NCBI GenBank assembly: GCA_021786915.1 | Contig: JAJYMP010000470.1 | Location: 1 to 6,374, forward strand | Length of the DNA: 6,374 nt | Source: Chloroflexota bacterium | GTDB lineage: Bacteria; Chloroflexota; Limnocylindria; Limnocylindrales; CSP1-4 | Direction: 5' to 3' | Shown here: piece after piece, positions 1 through 6,256 of the stretch | How the letters are laid out: each line of letters starts with the position of its first letter | Position numbering within the stretch: position 1 is the first letter of the stretch | Translations under genes and position numbers: made by a program | Notes under the pieces: generated by a model | Database searches by the model: none | The model's input: the letters and a program-made list of their open reading frames with translations, nothing else | Told to the model about the DNA's origin: nothing

Positions 1-555
1 CGTCCGGGTGTGGGCCTCGAGCGAGCGCTCCGCCCAGCGGTGGGTCCGGCGCATCGCGTCCTCGACCACGGCCCGGGGCGAGCTCGGGAAGACCGGCTGG
101 TCGAACGCGACCGCGATGTCCGGACCCAGCGCCTGCTGGACCGCGATCGAATGCTCCGGCGTGAACCGGTGGATGGTCCCGTCGAGGTGGCTCTTGAAGG
201 TGACCCCGCCGTCGTCGATCACGCGCAGGTCCCCGAGCGAGACCACCTGGTACCCGCCCGAGTCGGTGAGGATGGGCCCGTCCCAGCCCATGAACGCGTG
301 GAGGCCGCCCAGCCGCTCGATCCGCTCGTGCCCGGGTCGGAGGTACAGGTGGTAGGTGTTGGCGAGCACGATGGTCGCGCCGGCCGCCCGCACCTCGTCC
401 GGGTGGAGCGCCTTCACCGTGGCGTTGGTGCCGACGGGCATGAACTGCGGGGTCTCGACCACGCCGTGCGGGAGGTGGAGGCGTCCCAGCCGGGCGCGCG
501 TCGACCCGTCAGCGGGCGGCGGGACGAGGACCTCGAAGCGGGACGCGCCGGGCAC
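1..555 (-). CDS. tgt: queuine/preQ1 tRNA-ribosyltransferase, N-terminal half (partial, cut by window edge)
   Basis: Exchanges guanine-34 for preQ1 in the anticodon of GUN tRNAs (queuosine pathway, cytoplasm). The first 185 residues are present; the family is about 370-390, so the catalytic aspartate and zinc-site half lie beyond the left edge. Visible family signatures are GVVETPQFMPVGTNATVK (31-48), NTYHLYLRPG (66-75), GPILTDSGGYQVVSLGD (93-109, with D98 of the substrate pocket and the base-stacking Tyr102) and RWAERS (173-178). The pocket loop reads FDQP (151-154), where most bacterial enzymes have FDEC: the aspartate is kept, but Glu and Cys are replaced by Gln and Pro. I chose the GTG start at 555 because it lies 13 bases after the ruvB stop and gives the usual N-terminal length; no Shine-Dalgarno is visible, so translational coupling to ruvB is likely. 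Family assignment is firm; the start is probable. Confidence 0.93.
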   Translation of the reverse strand, partial: MPGASRFEVLVPPPADGSTRARLGRLHLPHGVVETPQFMPVGTNATVKALHPDEVRAAGATIVLANTYHLYLRPGHERIERLGGLHAFMGWDGPILTDSGGYQVVSLGDLRVIDDGGVTFKSHLDGTIHRFTPEHSIAVQQALGPDIAVAFDQPVFPSSPRAVVEDAMRRTHRWAERSLEAHTRT

Positions 556-568
556 GGACTGGCCGGGC

Positions 569-1642
569 TCAGCGGGTGGGCAGGTCGTCCCACAGCGCCG
601 GCATCTCGGGCTCGGCGCGGCGGGGAGCGGGAATGTCGAAGCCGAGCGCGGCGAGGTGCTGGCGCGCGGGCTCCGTGGCGATGCGGCCCTGCGGGGTTCG
701 ATCCAGGAATCCCAGGCGCAGCAGGAACGGCTCGTAGACGTCCTCGATCGTGTCGGCCTCCTCGGCCAGCACCGCGGCCAGCGCCTGGACGCCGACGGGC
801 CCGGAGCCGAACTTCTGGACGATGGCGGCCAGGAGCTTGCGGTCCGTGGTATCGAGCCCGAGGTCGTCGATGTCCAGGATGGTCATCGCTTCGGCGACGG
901 CCTGGACGTGGATCCGTCCGTCCCCGTGGACCTCAGCGTGGTCCCGGACGCGGCGCAGGAGCCGGTTGACGATGCGCGGGGTGCCGCGGCCGCGCTTGGC
1001 GATGAGCCTTGCCGCGTCCGCGTCCACCTCGACGCCCAGGATCCGCGCCGACCGCTCGACGATCGACGTCAGGTCGTCCTCGCCGTAGAAGTCGAGGCGG
1101 TACGTCATGCCGAAGCGGTCCCGGAGGGGCCCGCTGATCCGGCCGGCCCGCGTGGTGGCGCCGACGACCGTGAACGGCTTGAGCGACAGCCGCAGGCTCC
1201 GCGCCGACGGCCCCTTGCCGATCATCACGTCGAGCGCGAAGTCCTCCATCGCCGGGTAGAGGATCTCCTCCACCGCGCGGTTGAGCCGGTGGATCTCGTC
1301 GATGAACAGGACGTCCCGCTCGTCGAGGGCGGTCAGGATGGCCGCCAGGTCCCCCGCCCGCTCGACGGCCGGGCCGCTCGTGTAGCGCACGTTGACGCCG
1401 AGCTCGCGCGCGATGATCGTGGCCAGCGTCGTCTTGCCCAGGCCCGGTGGGCCGTACAGCAGGACGTGGTCCGCGGCCTCCCCCCGCCCCTTCGCTGCCT
1501 GGAGCAGCACGTCGAGGCTGGCCTTGACCTCCCGCTGGCCGATGTACTCATCGAGCGTCCGAGGGCGCAGCGACCCCTCCACGGCGAGGTCGCCGGGCTC
1601 TGTGGCGCCGGCCGCGAGGAGGCTCATGGCGTCGTCGGTCAT
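569..1642 (-). CDS. ruvB: Holliday junction branch migration DNA helicase RuvB
   Basis: Hexameric AAA+ motor that, with RuvA, drives branch migration of Holliday junctions in recombinational repair. From the ATG at 1642 the protein has 357 residues, a little over the usual 330-350. It shows the RuvB N-terminal [12 protein letters not shown] (25-36), Walker A GPPGLGKT (64-71), Walker B LFIDEIH (112-118), the RuvA-contacting hairpin region around [14 protein letters not shown] (131-149), sensor 1 GATTRAG (161-167), arginine finger R174 in GPLRDRFG, sensor 2 RGTPRIVNR (219-227), and the C-terminal winged helix with GPVG (281-284) and [10 protein letters not shown] (311-320). An in-frame GTG at 1696 would add 18 residues, but that stretch contains the probable promoter and operators, so ATG 1642 is preferred. 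There is no ruvA or ruvC next to it; tgt follows 13 bases after the stop. Confidence 0.97.
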   Translation of the reverse strand: MTDDAMSLLAAGATEPGDLAVEGSLRPRTLDEYIGQREVKASLDVLLQAAKGRGEAADHVLLYGPPGLGKTTLATIIARELGVNVRYTSGPAVERAGDLAAILTALDERDVLFIDEIHRLNRAVEEILYPAMEDFALDVMIGKGPSARSLRLSLKPFTVVGATTRAGRISGPLRDRFGMTYRLDFYGEDDLTSIVERSARILGVEVDADAARLIAKRGRGTPRIVNRLLRRVRDHAEVHGDGRIHVQAVAEAMTILDIDDLGLDTTDRKLLAAIVQKFGSGPVGVQALAAVLAEEADTIEDVYEPFLLRLGFLDRTPQGRIATEPARQHLAALGFDIPAPRRAEPEMPALWDDLPTR

Positions 1643-1650
1643 CGACGCGG

Positions 1651-1656
1651 AGTCTA
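1651..1656 (-). promoter_or_regulatory. putative -10 element of ruvB (leaderless promoter)
   Basis: On the minus strand TAGACT fits the TAnnnT pattern of a housekeeping -10 element and ends 8 bases before the ruvB ATG. Transcription would then start at or next to the ATG, giving a leaderless mRNA, which agrees with the absence of a Shine-Dalgarno sequence. No good -35 hexamer is seen at 16-18 bases spacing; the spacer is occupied by a palindrome. Start-site mapping is absent, so this is inference. Confidence 0.45.
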
Positions 1657-1660
1657 GCAG

Positions 1661-1672
1661 TTTCGCGCGAAA
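1661..1672. promoter_or_regulatory. perfect 12-bp palindrome TTTCGCGCGAAA in the ruvB promoter
   Basis: The sequence is its own reverse complement and lies where the -35 to -10 spacer of the proposed ruvB promoter would be. A dimeric repressor bound there would block RNA polymerase. I do not recognise it as the operator of a known bacterial regulator family; in GC-rich DNA some palindromes arise by chance, but the position and the A/T-rich outer arms favour function. Confidence 0.35.
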
Positions 1673-1674
1673 GC

Positions 1675-1686
1675 GTACAGATGTTC
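1675..1686 (-). promoter_or_regulatory. candidate LexA (SOS) box upstream of ruvB
   Basis: The minus strand reads GAACATCTGTAC, matching the Gram-positive/actinobacterial LexA core GAAC-N4-GTTC except for one base in the right half. It lies 32 bases before the ruvB ATG, in the region where a -35 element is expected, as in many SOS promoters. ruv genes are SOS-controlled in many bacteria, which raises the prior. The mismatch and the missing flanking symmetry keep confidence moderate. Confidence 0.4.
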
Positions 1687-1856
1687 TACGAAACACGTCG
1701 CGGTCGCCGGTCGGGTCACCCGCTCGTCAGCCGTGCGGGCCGTGCCTGGTCCCGGTCGCTCGCTTCGTGATGCCTGCTGGGCATCAATTCCGACTGCACC
1801 GTGGCCGCTCGATGCGCACACCCTCGCGCGGCCGCCTCCGGGGGCATGATGGGCGC

Positions 1857-3896
1857 ATGAGCGAACCCTTCACGATCGACCGCATGCTCCAGCTCCCGCG
1901 CCTCTCCTCGCTCCAGCTGAGCCCCGACGGGCGTCGGCTGGTCGTCGCGGTGGGGACGGTGGCCCCTGACGGCAAGAAGATGGCGACCACCCTGTGGCAG
2001 GTCGACCCCGGGGGTGCCTCCCCCGCCCGACGGCTCACCCGCTCGGTCGCCGGGGAGTCGGGCGGGCACGCGTTCCTGCCCGACGGCTCGCTGCTGTTCG
2101 CGTCCGCGCGCCCCGACCCCGACGTCAAGGCTCCCTCGGTAGACGACGCGCACCCGATCCGCGCCATCTGGCTGCTCCCGCCCGACGGCGGCGAGGCGCG
2201 CCCCGTTGCGAGCCCGGACGGCGGGATCGACGGCATCGTGGCCGCCCGGTCCTCGCGCGCCATCGCCTTCGGCGCGATGGTCCACCACGGCGCGGCCGAC
2301 CTCGCCGCCGACGAGGGCCGCGAGAAGGCCCGCCGGGACGCGGGCGTCAATGCGCTGCTGTTCGAGGACAACCCGATCCGCCACTGGGACCACTACCTGG
2401 GCCCGCGCCATCGGCGGCTGTTCGCGGCCACGGTTCCAGACGGCGAGGAGCGGATCTCGGAGCCGCGCGACCTTGAGCCCAACGTGCTCGGGTTCACGTT
2501 CGAGGAGGGGGCGCTCGACATCGCGCCCGACGGCACCTTCGTCGTGGCCGTGCGGCGCCGGCCGGGCGGGTTCCCGGAGACCTGGGACGACCTCGTCCGC
2601 TACGACACGGCCACCGGCGAGGCGCGCCAGCTCACGAACCACGAGGCGGCCTACGCCGACTGTGCGATCTCGCCCGACGGTGCCACCGTGGCGGCGGTGC
2701 GGTTCAGCTACTCCACCCCGAACGAGCCCGAGCGGTACACGCTGGTGCTCATCGACCTTGCGACCGGCAGCCAGCGCGAGATCGCGGGCGAGGTCGACCG
2801 CCGGCCGGAGTCGCCCAGGTGGGGCCCCGACGCCTCGGTCCTCTACTTCGACTCCGACGATGCCGGGCTCCACTCCGCCTACCGCGTCGACCTGCCCGAG
2901 GGCCGAGTGACCCGGCTGACCGCGTCGGGCCACGTGTCGGACCTGTGCCCGACGCCCGACGGCTCGACGGTCTACGCGCTCCAGTCCACCATCGCCACGC
3001 CGCCGCGGATCGTCCGGTTCGACGCGCGCGCAGCGGACCAGACGCCGGTTGAGCTCGGGGCGAGCGTCGACGAGGGCGGGATCGCCACGGGGACCGTCGT
3101 CGAGCGGCTCGAGAGCGAGGCCGCCGACGGCACCCGGCTGGGCGCGTGGCTGGTCCGCCCGGCCACGGCGGCGGGCGCGGAGGCGCCGCTGGTCCTGCTC
3201 GTCCACGGTGGCCCGCTGTCGTCCTGGAACGGCTGGCACTGGCGCTGGAACCCGAACGTGCTCGCCGCGCGCGGGTTCGCGGTGCTGCTCCCCGACCCGG
3301 CCCTCTCCACCGGGTACGGCCAGCGGATGCTCGATCGCGGCTGGGGCCAGTGGGGCGGAAGTCCGTTCATCGACGTGATGACGATGCTCGACGCGGCAGT
3401 CGCGCGCGACGACGTCGACGGGTCGCGGGTGGCCATGATGGGCGGCTCCTACGGGGGCTACATGGCCAACTGGATGGCCGGCCACACGGACCGCTTCCGG
3501 TGCATCGTCACCCACGCCTCCCTGTGGGAGCTCCTGGGGTTCCACGGGACCACGGACCACGGCGCCGCCTGGGAGCACGAGATGGGCGACCCCTACGTCG
3601 ACGCGTCCGGCTACCTGCGCTGGTCCCCGCGCGAGTTCCTGGCCGAGATGGCGCGCATGAAGACGCCGATGCTCGTGATCCACGGCGAGCTCGACCACCG
3701 CGTGCCGATCAGCGAGGCGCTCACGCTCTGGACCGACATGAAGCGCATGGGCATCCCGGGCCGGTTCCTCTACTTCCCCGACGAGAACCACTGGGTGCTC
3801 AAGCCGCAGAACGCGAAGCTGTGGTACGGGACCGTGCTCGCCTTCCTCGACGAGCACCTCAACGGGGTGCCATTCGTGCGGGAAGCGCTGCTCTAG
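1857..3896 (+). CDS. S9 family serine peptidase (dipeptidyl aminopeptidase/acylaminoacyl peptidase type)
   Basis: Serine exopeptidase or oligopeptidase of the prolyl-oligopeptidase clan, expected to trim short peptides in the cytoplasm, as no signal peptide is seen. The 679 residues divide into an N-terminal beta-propeller (about 1-400) with repeated SPDG/PDG blade motifs (LSPDGRRL 21-28, APDGTFV 223-229, SPDGATV 272-278, TPDGSTV 366-372) and an alpha/beta-hydrolase domain (about 415-675). The triad is Ser531 in GGSYGGYMANW (529-539), Asp613 in HGELDHRVP (609-617) and His645 in DENHW (642-646); HGGP (450-453) supplies the oxyanion hole. All catalytic residues are intact. I chose ATG 1857 because the protein then begins with the family-like FTIDRMLQLPRLSSLQLSPDG; a longer in-frame extension overlaps the ruvB promoter. 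No close Shine-Dalgarno is present; CATGAT at 1845-1850 could be a -10 for a leaderless message. Substrate specificity cannot be read from sequence. It is transcribed away from ruvB with no obvious partner gene. Confidence 0.93.
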   Translation: MSEPFTIDRMLQLPRLSSLQLSPDGRRLVVAVGTVAPDGKKMATTLWQVDPGGASPARRLTRSVAGESGGHAFLPDGSLLFASARPDPDVKAPSVDDAHPIRAIWLLPPDGGEARPVASPDGGIDGIVAARSSRAIAFGAMVHHGAADLAADEGREKARRDAGVNALLFEDNPIRHWDHYLGPRHRRLFAATVPDGEERISEPRDLEPNVLGFTFEEGALDIAPDGTFVVAVRRRPGGFPETWDDLVRYDTATGEARQLTNHEAAYADCAISPDGATVAAVRFSYSTPNEPERYTLVLIDLATGSQREIAGEVDRRPESPRWGPDASVLYFDSDDAGLHSAYRVDLPEGRVTRLTASGHVSDLCPTPDGSTVYALQSTIATPPRIVRFDARAADQTPVELGASVDEGGIATGTVVERLESEAADGTRLGAWLVRPATAAGAEAPLVLLVHGGPLSSWNGWHWRWNPNVLAARGFAVLLPDPALSTGYGQRMLDRGWGQWGGSPFIDVMTMLDAAVARDDVDGSRVAMMGGSYGGYMANWMAGHTDRFRCIVTHASLWELLGFHGTTDHGAAWEHEMGDPYVDASGYLRWSPREFLAEMARMKTPMLVIHGELDHRVPISEALTLWTDMKRMGIPGRFLYFPDENHWVLKPQNAKLWYGTVLAFLDEHLNGVPFVREALL

Positions 3897-4176
3897 CGTC
3901 CCGATCCGCCGGTCCCTCGCTCGTTGAGTCGCGTCAGGGTCAGGAGCGCCTCCCGCGCGCACGGGGCGCGCCGCGGGCCCCCGGCTCGGGCCGGCGTCCG
4001 TGCACGCCACGGCGCGCGGCGATCCCAGCACGACTCAGCCGCCGGCGCGGGGGGTCCCGGGCGGCAGCCGGCGGGCGACTTCAGGAACGGGACACTCGCG
4101 CCGTCGCGACCGGGGCGAATCCGGCCGGGGCGTCCGCCGCAGCGTCCGCGCCGCCGCGGCCGCGCGCCGCCATGCG

Positions 4177-4195
4177 CCGAAGAGGCACCGAAGAG
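4177..4195 (+). promoter_or_regulatory. tandem 8-bp direct repeat CCGAAGAG with 11-bp period upstream of amt
   Basis: CCGAAGAG occurs at 4177-4184 and again at 4188-4195, exactly 11 bp apart, so both copies face the same side of the helix. CCGAA recurs at 4211-4215. Direct repeats at one helical turn are typical binding sites of OmpR/PhoB-like regulators, the family that includes the actinobacterial nitrogen regulator GlnR. The repeat does not match the published GlnR consensus well, so the regulator is unidentified. Confidence 0.3.
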
Positions 4196-4222
4196 CGTCC
4201 TGCCCGCAACCCGAAACCACAC

Positions 4223-4249
4223 GTGATCGCGGCGCGTGCCTCCTACCAT
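4223..4249 (+). promoter_or_regulatory. weak promoter candidate for the amt-glnK operon
   Basis: TACCAT (4244-4249) fits TAnnnT and lies in one of the few less GC-rich patches of the gap. GTGATC (4223-4228) shares three bases with TTGACA but at a short 15-base spacing. A start near 4256 would give a leader of about 85 bases. No sigma-54 -24/-12 pair (TGGCAC-N5-TTGC) was found. Confidence 0.25.
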
Positions 4250-4324
4250 CGCGCCAGTTTCGTGGCGGGCGTCGCCGCGAGGCACCACTAGCCGGGTCCG
4301 CGCCGCTCGGGCCCGCCGCCCCGC

Positions 4325-4331
4325 GAGGAGG
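4325..4331 (+). promoter_or_regulatory. ribosome binding site of amt
   Basis: GAGGAGG lies 8 bases before the ATG at 4340, a near-perfect anti-16S match. It fixes the amt start and contrasts with the ruvB, tgt and S9 starts, which lack such a site. Confidence 0.8.
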
Positions 4332-4339
4332 ACCGCCCG

Positions 4340-5698
4340 ATGCTGGCTGCCCAGACCAGCCCCGCGACGCAACGCTCTGTCCGCACGGCGCTGGCCGCCG
4401 TCGGGCTGCTCCTGGTGCTCGCCGCAGCGGTGGCGGTGGCCTGGCCGAGCGGGACCGCTGCGATCCTCCCGCCCCAGCCGGCGGTCGACACGGGCGCTAC
4501 CGCGTGGATGCTGGTCTCCACCGCCCTGGTGCTCCTGATGATCCCGGGCCTGGCCATGTTCTACGGCGGCCTGGTCCGAACGAAGAACGTGCTGGGCACG
4601 ATGATGCACAGCTTCGCCGCGATGGCGATCATCGGGGTCCTGTGGGTCACGGTCGGGTTCGCGCTCGCGTTCGGCCCGAACACGCTCGGCGGGTGGATCG
4701 GCTGGGCGCCCGGCCACGTGTTGCTGCGCGACATCGACGCGACGGTCGGCAGCGACGGCGTTCCAGACCTCGTGTTCGCGATGTTCCAGGGCAAGTTCGC
4801 GATCATCACGCCGGCGCTGATCGCCGGCGCCTTCGCCGAGCGCGTCCGGTTGCGCGGCTACGCGGTGTTCATCGCGCTCTGGAGCCTGCTCGTCTACGCG
4901 CCGCTGTGCCACTGGGTGTGGGCGTCCGACGGCTGGCTGTTCCGACTCGGCGCGATCGACTTCGCGGGCGGCACGGTCGTCCACATCTCGGCGGGCGTGT
5001 CGGGACTGGTCGCGGCGCTCTACCTCGGTGCGCGGCGCGGCTACCCGCGCACCGCCATGCACCCCAACAACCTGGTGATGACCCTGATGGGCGTCGGCCT
5101 GCTGTGGGTGGGCTGGTTCGGGTTCAACGCCGGCAGCTCGCTGACCAGCGGCGTCAAGACCGCCCAGGCGCTGGCCGCCACGCAGGTCGCCGCGGCGGCC
5201 GGGGGGCTGGCCTGGATGTGCATCGAGGCCGTGCACCACCGCAAGGCCACGAGCCTTGGTACCGCGTCCGGGATCCTGGCAGGCCTCGTGGTCATCACGC
5301 CGGCGGCGGGCGTCGTGGAGCCGGCAGGCGCTGTCGCGCTCGGCTTCACCGCCTCCGCGCTCTGCTATGGGGCGATCCTGCTCAAGAATCGCCTCGGCTA
5401 CGACGACACGCTCGACGTGTTCGGCGTCCACGGCACGGCCGGGATCGCGGGGGCGTTGCTGCTCGCGCTGTTCGTCCGGGCAGGCGAGATGCCTCACGGC
5501 CGCGCGGCGATCGAGCAGCTGGCCGTGCAGGCGACGGGCGTCCTCTCGACGATCGTCTACTGCGCGGTCGTGAGCCTGGTGCTCCTCGTCGTGGTCAACC
5601 GGACCGTGGGCCTCCGGCTCGGCCCCGCCGGCGAGATGGCGGGCATGGACCACGAGCTCCACGGAGAGCACGGCTACGGCCTGCTCAACCTCAACTGA
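4340..5698 (+). CDS. amt: ammonium transporter (Amt/MEP/Rh family)
   Basis: Trimeric inner-membrane channel that takes up ammonium. The 452 residues begin with a hydrophobic segment (about 16-36) that may be a cleaved signal peptide as in E. coli AmtB, followed by eleven expected membrane helices starting near residue 53. Functional residues align with AmtB: gate phenylalanines F149 and F153 in FQGKFAIITPALIAGAFAER (149-168), W194 of the outer recruitment site in HWVW, D207 in DFAGGTVVHIS (207-217), twin histidines H215 and H364 (FGVHGTAGI 361-369), and FGFNAGSS (260-267). The C-terminal tail (GLRLGPAGEMAGMDHELHGEHGYG, 424-447) is the cytoplasmic segment that responds to GlnK. The start is set by a strong ribosome binding site. 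The stop is 20 bases before glnK, so both are one transcript. No key residue is missing. Confidence 0.97.
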   Translation: MLAAQTSPATQRSVRTALAAVGLLLVLAAAVAVAWPSGTAAILPPQPAVDTGATAWMLVSTALVLLMIPGLAMFYGGLVRTKNVLGTMMHSFAAMAIIGVLWVTVGFALAFGPNTLGGWIGWAPGHVLLRDIDATVGSDGVPDLVFAMFQGKFAIITPALIAGAFAERVRLRGYAVFIALWSLLVYAPLCHWVWASDGWLFRLGAIDFAGGTVVHISAGVSGLVAALYLGARRGYPRTAMHPNNLVMTLMGVGLLWVGWFGFNAGSSLTSGVKTAQALAATQVAAAAGGLAWMCIEAVHHRKATSLGTASGILAGLVVITPAAGVVEPAGAVALGFTASALCYGAILLKNRLGYDDTLDVFGVHGTAGIAGALLLALFVRAGEMPHGRAAIEQLAVQATGVLSTIVYCAVVSLVLLVVVNRTVGLRLGPAGEMAGMDHELHGEHGYGLLNLN

Positions 5699-5707
5699 TC
5701 GAAGGCC

Positions 5708-5713
5708 GGAGGG
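5708..5713 (+). promoter_or_regulatory. ribosome binding site of glnK
   Basis: GGAGGG lies 5 bases before the ATG at 5719, inside the 20-base amt-glnK gap. It supports this start and independent ribosome loading on the second gene of the operon. Confidence 0.75.
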
Positions 5714-5718
5714 ACCCC

Positions 5719-6060
5719 ATGAAGCTCATCGTCGCGATCATCCAGCCCGACAAGTTTGAGGAGGTCCACCAGGCGCTCATCGACAACGAGATCTTCCGCA
5801 TCACCGTGAGCCGGGTCACGGGCCACGGGCAGCAGGAGGACCCCGACCTGTATCGCGGCCAAGAGGTGGCGCCGAGCCTGCTGCCGAAGGTGCGCCTGGA
5901 GATCGGCGTCAACGACGCCTTCGTCGAGCCCACCGTGGAGGCGATCCTGCGCGGCGCACGCCACGGCGACGGGACGATCGGCGACGGCAAGATCTTCGTG
6001 ATGCCGCTGGAGGACTGCATCCGCATCCGGACGGGCGAGCGCGGCGGCTCCGCGATCTGA
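5719..6060 (+). CDS. glnK: PII nitrogen regulatory protein (GlnK/GlnB type) lacking the T-loop modification tyrosine
   Basis: Trimeric sensor of ATP/ADP and 2-oxoglutarate that binds partner proteins through its T-loop; next to amt it is expected to plug the channel when nitrogen is ample. The 113 residues match the family length. Seen are MKLIVAIIQPDK (1-12), the Gln39 region of 2-oxoglutarate binding (GHGQQ 35-39), LPKVRLEI (55-62), the nucleotide loop DGTIGDGKIFV (84-94) and the C-loop IRIRTGERGGSAI (101-113). In the T-loop LYRGQEVAPSLLPK (44-57) the counterpart of E. coli R47 (R46) that enters the Amt pore is kept, but the counterpart of Tyr51 is Val50 and the loop is one residue shorter. 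Uridylylation or adenylylation at that site is thus impossible. The symbol glnK follows from the amt linkage; glnB would be an equal choice by sequence. Confidence 0.95.
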   Translation: MKLIVAIIQPDKFEEVHQALIDNEIFRITVSRVTGHGQQEDPDLYRGQEVAPSLLPKVRLEIGVNDAFVEPTVEAILRGARHGDGTIGDGKIFVMPLEDCIRIRTGERGGSAI

Positions 6061-6069
6061 CTAGGGGCG

Positions 6070-6119
6070 CTGGCGGCGAACGTCAGGCGGAGGGCGGCAC
6101 GCGCGCCGCCAGGAGGTTT
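6070..6119 (+). terminator. probable transcription terminator after glnK
   Basis: Starting 9 bases after the glnK stop, CTGGCGGCG (6070-6078) pairs perfectly with CGCCGCCAG (6104-6112); an alternative compact hairpin GGCGGC/GCCGCC (6093-6098 with 6105-6110, 6-base loop) uses the same right arm. Only three T residues follow (6117-6119), so it is a weak-tail intrinsic terminator or a 3'-end stabilising stem. Confidence 0.5.
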
Positions 6120-6128
6120 CCTGATCAC

Positions 6129-6256
6129 GCCTCAGGAGAGTGGTATGGGCCCCAGTTGTCCGTAGCACTCCGCCCAGGCGTGTTCCGGCACGTTGGATGC
6201 CTGAATACGCCTGCCAGGCGTGTATGGGACTCATCGCCCGCATACCACTCCTAGGC
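6129..6256. repeat. nested inverted-repeat element (structured non-coding DNA or RNA)
   Basis: GAGTGGTATG (6138-6147) is the exact reverse complement of CATACCACTC (6241-6250), 93 bases apart. Outside, GCCT (6129-6132) pairs with AGGC (6253-6256), and two more pairs extend the stem inward past a bulge, giving about 18 possible pairs with small bulges. The interior holds a second set of repeats that form hairpins. No protein is recognised in it. It could be a small non-autonomous repeat (MITE or REP-like), a structured RNA, or a long-range terminator. Confidence 0.5.
6175..6223. repeat. three-copy repeat able to form two mutually exclusive hairpins
   Basis: CAGGCGTGT occurs at 6175-6183 and 6215-6223 (40 bases apart), and ATACGCCTG at 6205-6213 can pair with either copy, allowing one G-T wobble. 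Pairing with the first gives a 9-bp stem and 21-base loop; pairing with the second gives a 7-bp stem with a 5-base loop (TGCCA). It sits inside the larger inverted repeat. Confidence 0.45.

Larger units (their letters stand above)
3897..4339. other. 443-base non-coding gap between the S9 peptidase and amt
   Basis: No convincing gene on either strand. Open frames crossing it are low-complexity Arg/Pro/Ala/Gly shadows caused by high GC. The first part (3966-4017) can fold: an 8-bp stem GCGCGCCG/CGGCGCGC encloses two smaller 5-bp hairpins (GGCCC/GGGCC at 3976-3992 and GGCGT/ACGCC at 3993-4008). It might end S9 transcription but has no T-tract. The distal part (about 4177-4339) looks like the control region and leader of amt, with a direct repeat, a weak promoter and a strong ribosome binding site. 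Confidence 0.6.

Noticed and set aside
10..1657. Long plus-strand open frames (10-969 and 356-1657).
   Set aside because: They are antisense to tgt and ruvB, are rich in Arg/Ala/Gly/Pro, and match no family; the minus-strand genes explain the DNA fully.
1392..1856. N-terminal extension of the S9 peptidase by 155 residues.
   Set aside because: It overlaps ruvB and its promoter on the opposite strand and has no family resemblance; the peptidase begins at 1857.
1716..4031. 771-residue minus-strand open frame.
   Set aside because: Antisense to the S9 peptidase with its intact catalytic triad; low-complexity Arg/Val/Gly/Pro/Asp content typical of GC-rich shadow frames.
3897..4339. Sigma-54 (NtrC-type) promoter for amt.
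   Set aside because: No TGGCAC-N5-TTGC pair found; GGCAC occurs but without the downstream element.
3893..5671. 592-residue minus-strand open frame covering the gap and amt.
   Set aside because: Antisense to a clear ammonium transporter; His/Arg/Asp/Gln-rich repetitive composition and no recognisable domain.
4000..6060. Long plus-strand frame that ends in the PII sequence.
   Set aside because: Only its last 113 residues are real (glnK, ATG 5719). The upstream part is a shadow of amt in another frame, so no fusion protein is implied.
6174..6250. attC/integron-like site, because GTTGGAT fits GTTRRRY.
   Set aside because: No matching RYYYAAC partner at the expected position, and no integrase nearby.
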